Positions 63,796 through 64,000 of a stretch of DNA of 64,000 nt are shown here, piece after piece. The notes beneath the pieces were generated by a model. That model saw only the letters and a list, made by a program, of their open reading frames with translations, searched no databases and was not told the origin of the DNA. Source of the stretch: UTCFX2 sp002050125. Lineage in GTDB: Bacteria; Chloroflexota; Anaerolineae; Anaerolineales; UBA4823. Every line of letters starts with the position of its first letter. Positions within the stretch are counted from its first letter, which is position 1. The DNA lies in assembly GCA_027494035.1 (NCBI GenBank), contig JAOSJQ010000018.1, positions 34,694 to 98,693 of the forward strand. Direction: 5' to 3'. The position numbers and the translations under genes are program-made.

Positions 63796-64000
63796 CTGCC
63801 TGATTGTGGAACCTGATGCTCGACCGGGCCATCCGCCGCCAGAGAATCCGGGCGGGAGCTGTTCGCGCGCGCTGTCGCCTGGGCCCTTTGCCAGGCGGGG
63901 CTACCGGGCGCTGGTCTTCAGAGACGCGAGACCAACAACGTCCCGGCGTGTAAGATCTACCTGGCGCTGGGCTGCCCCCTTACGCCTGGACGGGCTGCGT
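63796..64000. other. right end of window, no gene recognised
   Basis: About 200 bases with no supported gene. Nothing else is recognised here. Confidence 0.4.

Overview
The window looks like bacterial chromosome carrying a large integrated mobile element. Bases 1 to about 38,120 have moderate GC and are full of recombinase, conjugation-like, replication-like and defence genes. Bases from about 38,120 to the end are visibly GC-richer and hold ordinary chromosomal genes: an intact tRNA-Glu, a CNNM/CBS transporter, pdxT, a polysaccharide cluster, sugar hydrolysis and ABC import genes. The gene content and the dispersed GTAGGGGC palindromes suggest a Chloroflexota (Anaerolineae-like) host. That is an inference from gene style, not a marker-gene result.

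The centrepiece is a ~34 kb element bounded by a 15-bp direct repeat (TGTGCCCCATAGGGG) at 4062-4076 and 38121-38135. The right copy is the 3' end of the tRNA-Glu(CTC) gene at 38123-38195. The left copy lies inside the 3' end of the element's large serine integrase (4045-5883, minus strand). Both copies are in the same reading frame. Joining the two ends in a circle would therefore fuse the integrase to the 85-residue helix-turn-helix tail now stranded at 37864-38121 beside the tRNA. Integration thus appears to cut the DNA-binding tail off the integrase. A second, homologous tail sits just outside the left boundary at 3846-4061, in another frame. It suggests that the left flank (helicase, zinc ribbon, nuclease) is the end of another element of the same family that used the same tRNA.

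Inside the element, from left to right: the integrase operon with a hairpin in its leader; an XRE regulator; a plus-strand operon of unknown and DUF2958 genes (8059-10197); a surface/export module with an FN3 protein, tatA, tatC, a tiny protein with a Tat-like signal, a tail-fibre-like protein and a beta-helix protein (10388-14234); a two-gene CBASS locus with a CD-NTase and a nuclease-SAVED effector (15236-17938); a minimal tyrosine recombinase; a TPR membrane protein; a coupling-type ATPase flanked by two replication-relaxation proteins (20545-25325); a noncoding origin-like region with repeats (25326-26429); a replication set with an HTH protein, a small basic protein, an ExeA-like ATPase and a primase (26430-29142); and a type I restriction-modification operon hsdM-hsdS-hsdR with a YgjP-like metalloprotease (30287-37648).

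The chromosomal part contains a polysaccharide cluster (41948-49379) with a truncated glycosyltransferase that runs in frame into pdxT, a flippase broken at a G-run, and a homopolymer-rich stretch that looks like an assembly artefact. After it come an alpha-galactosidase with a Gfo/Idh/MocA oxidoreductase, a divergent glycerol-1-phosphate dehydrogenase-like protein, and two BMP-type ABC permeases. Their ATPase partner is a 1094-residue protein whose two nucleotide-binding domains are interrupted by three hydrophobic insertions. Interspersed palindromic repeats fill many gaps.
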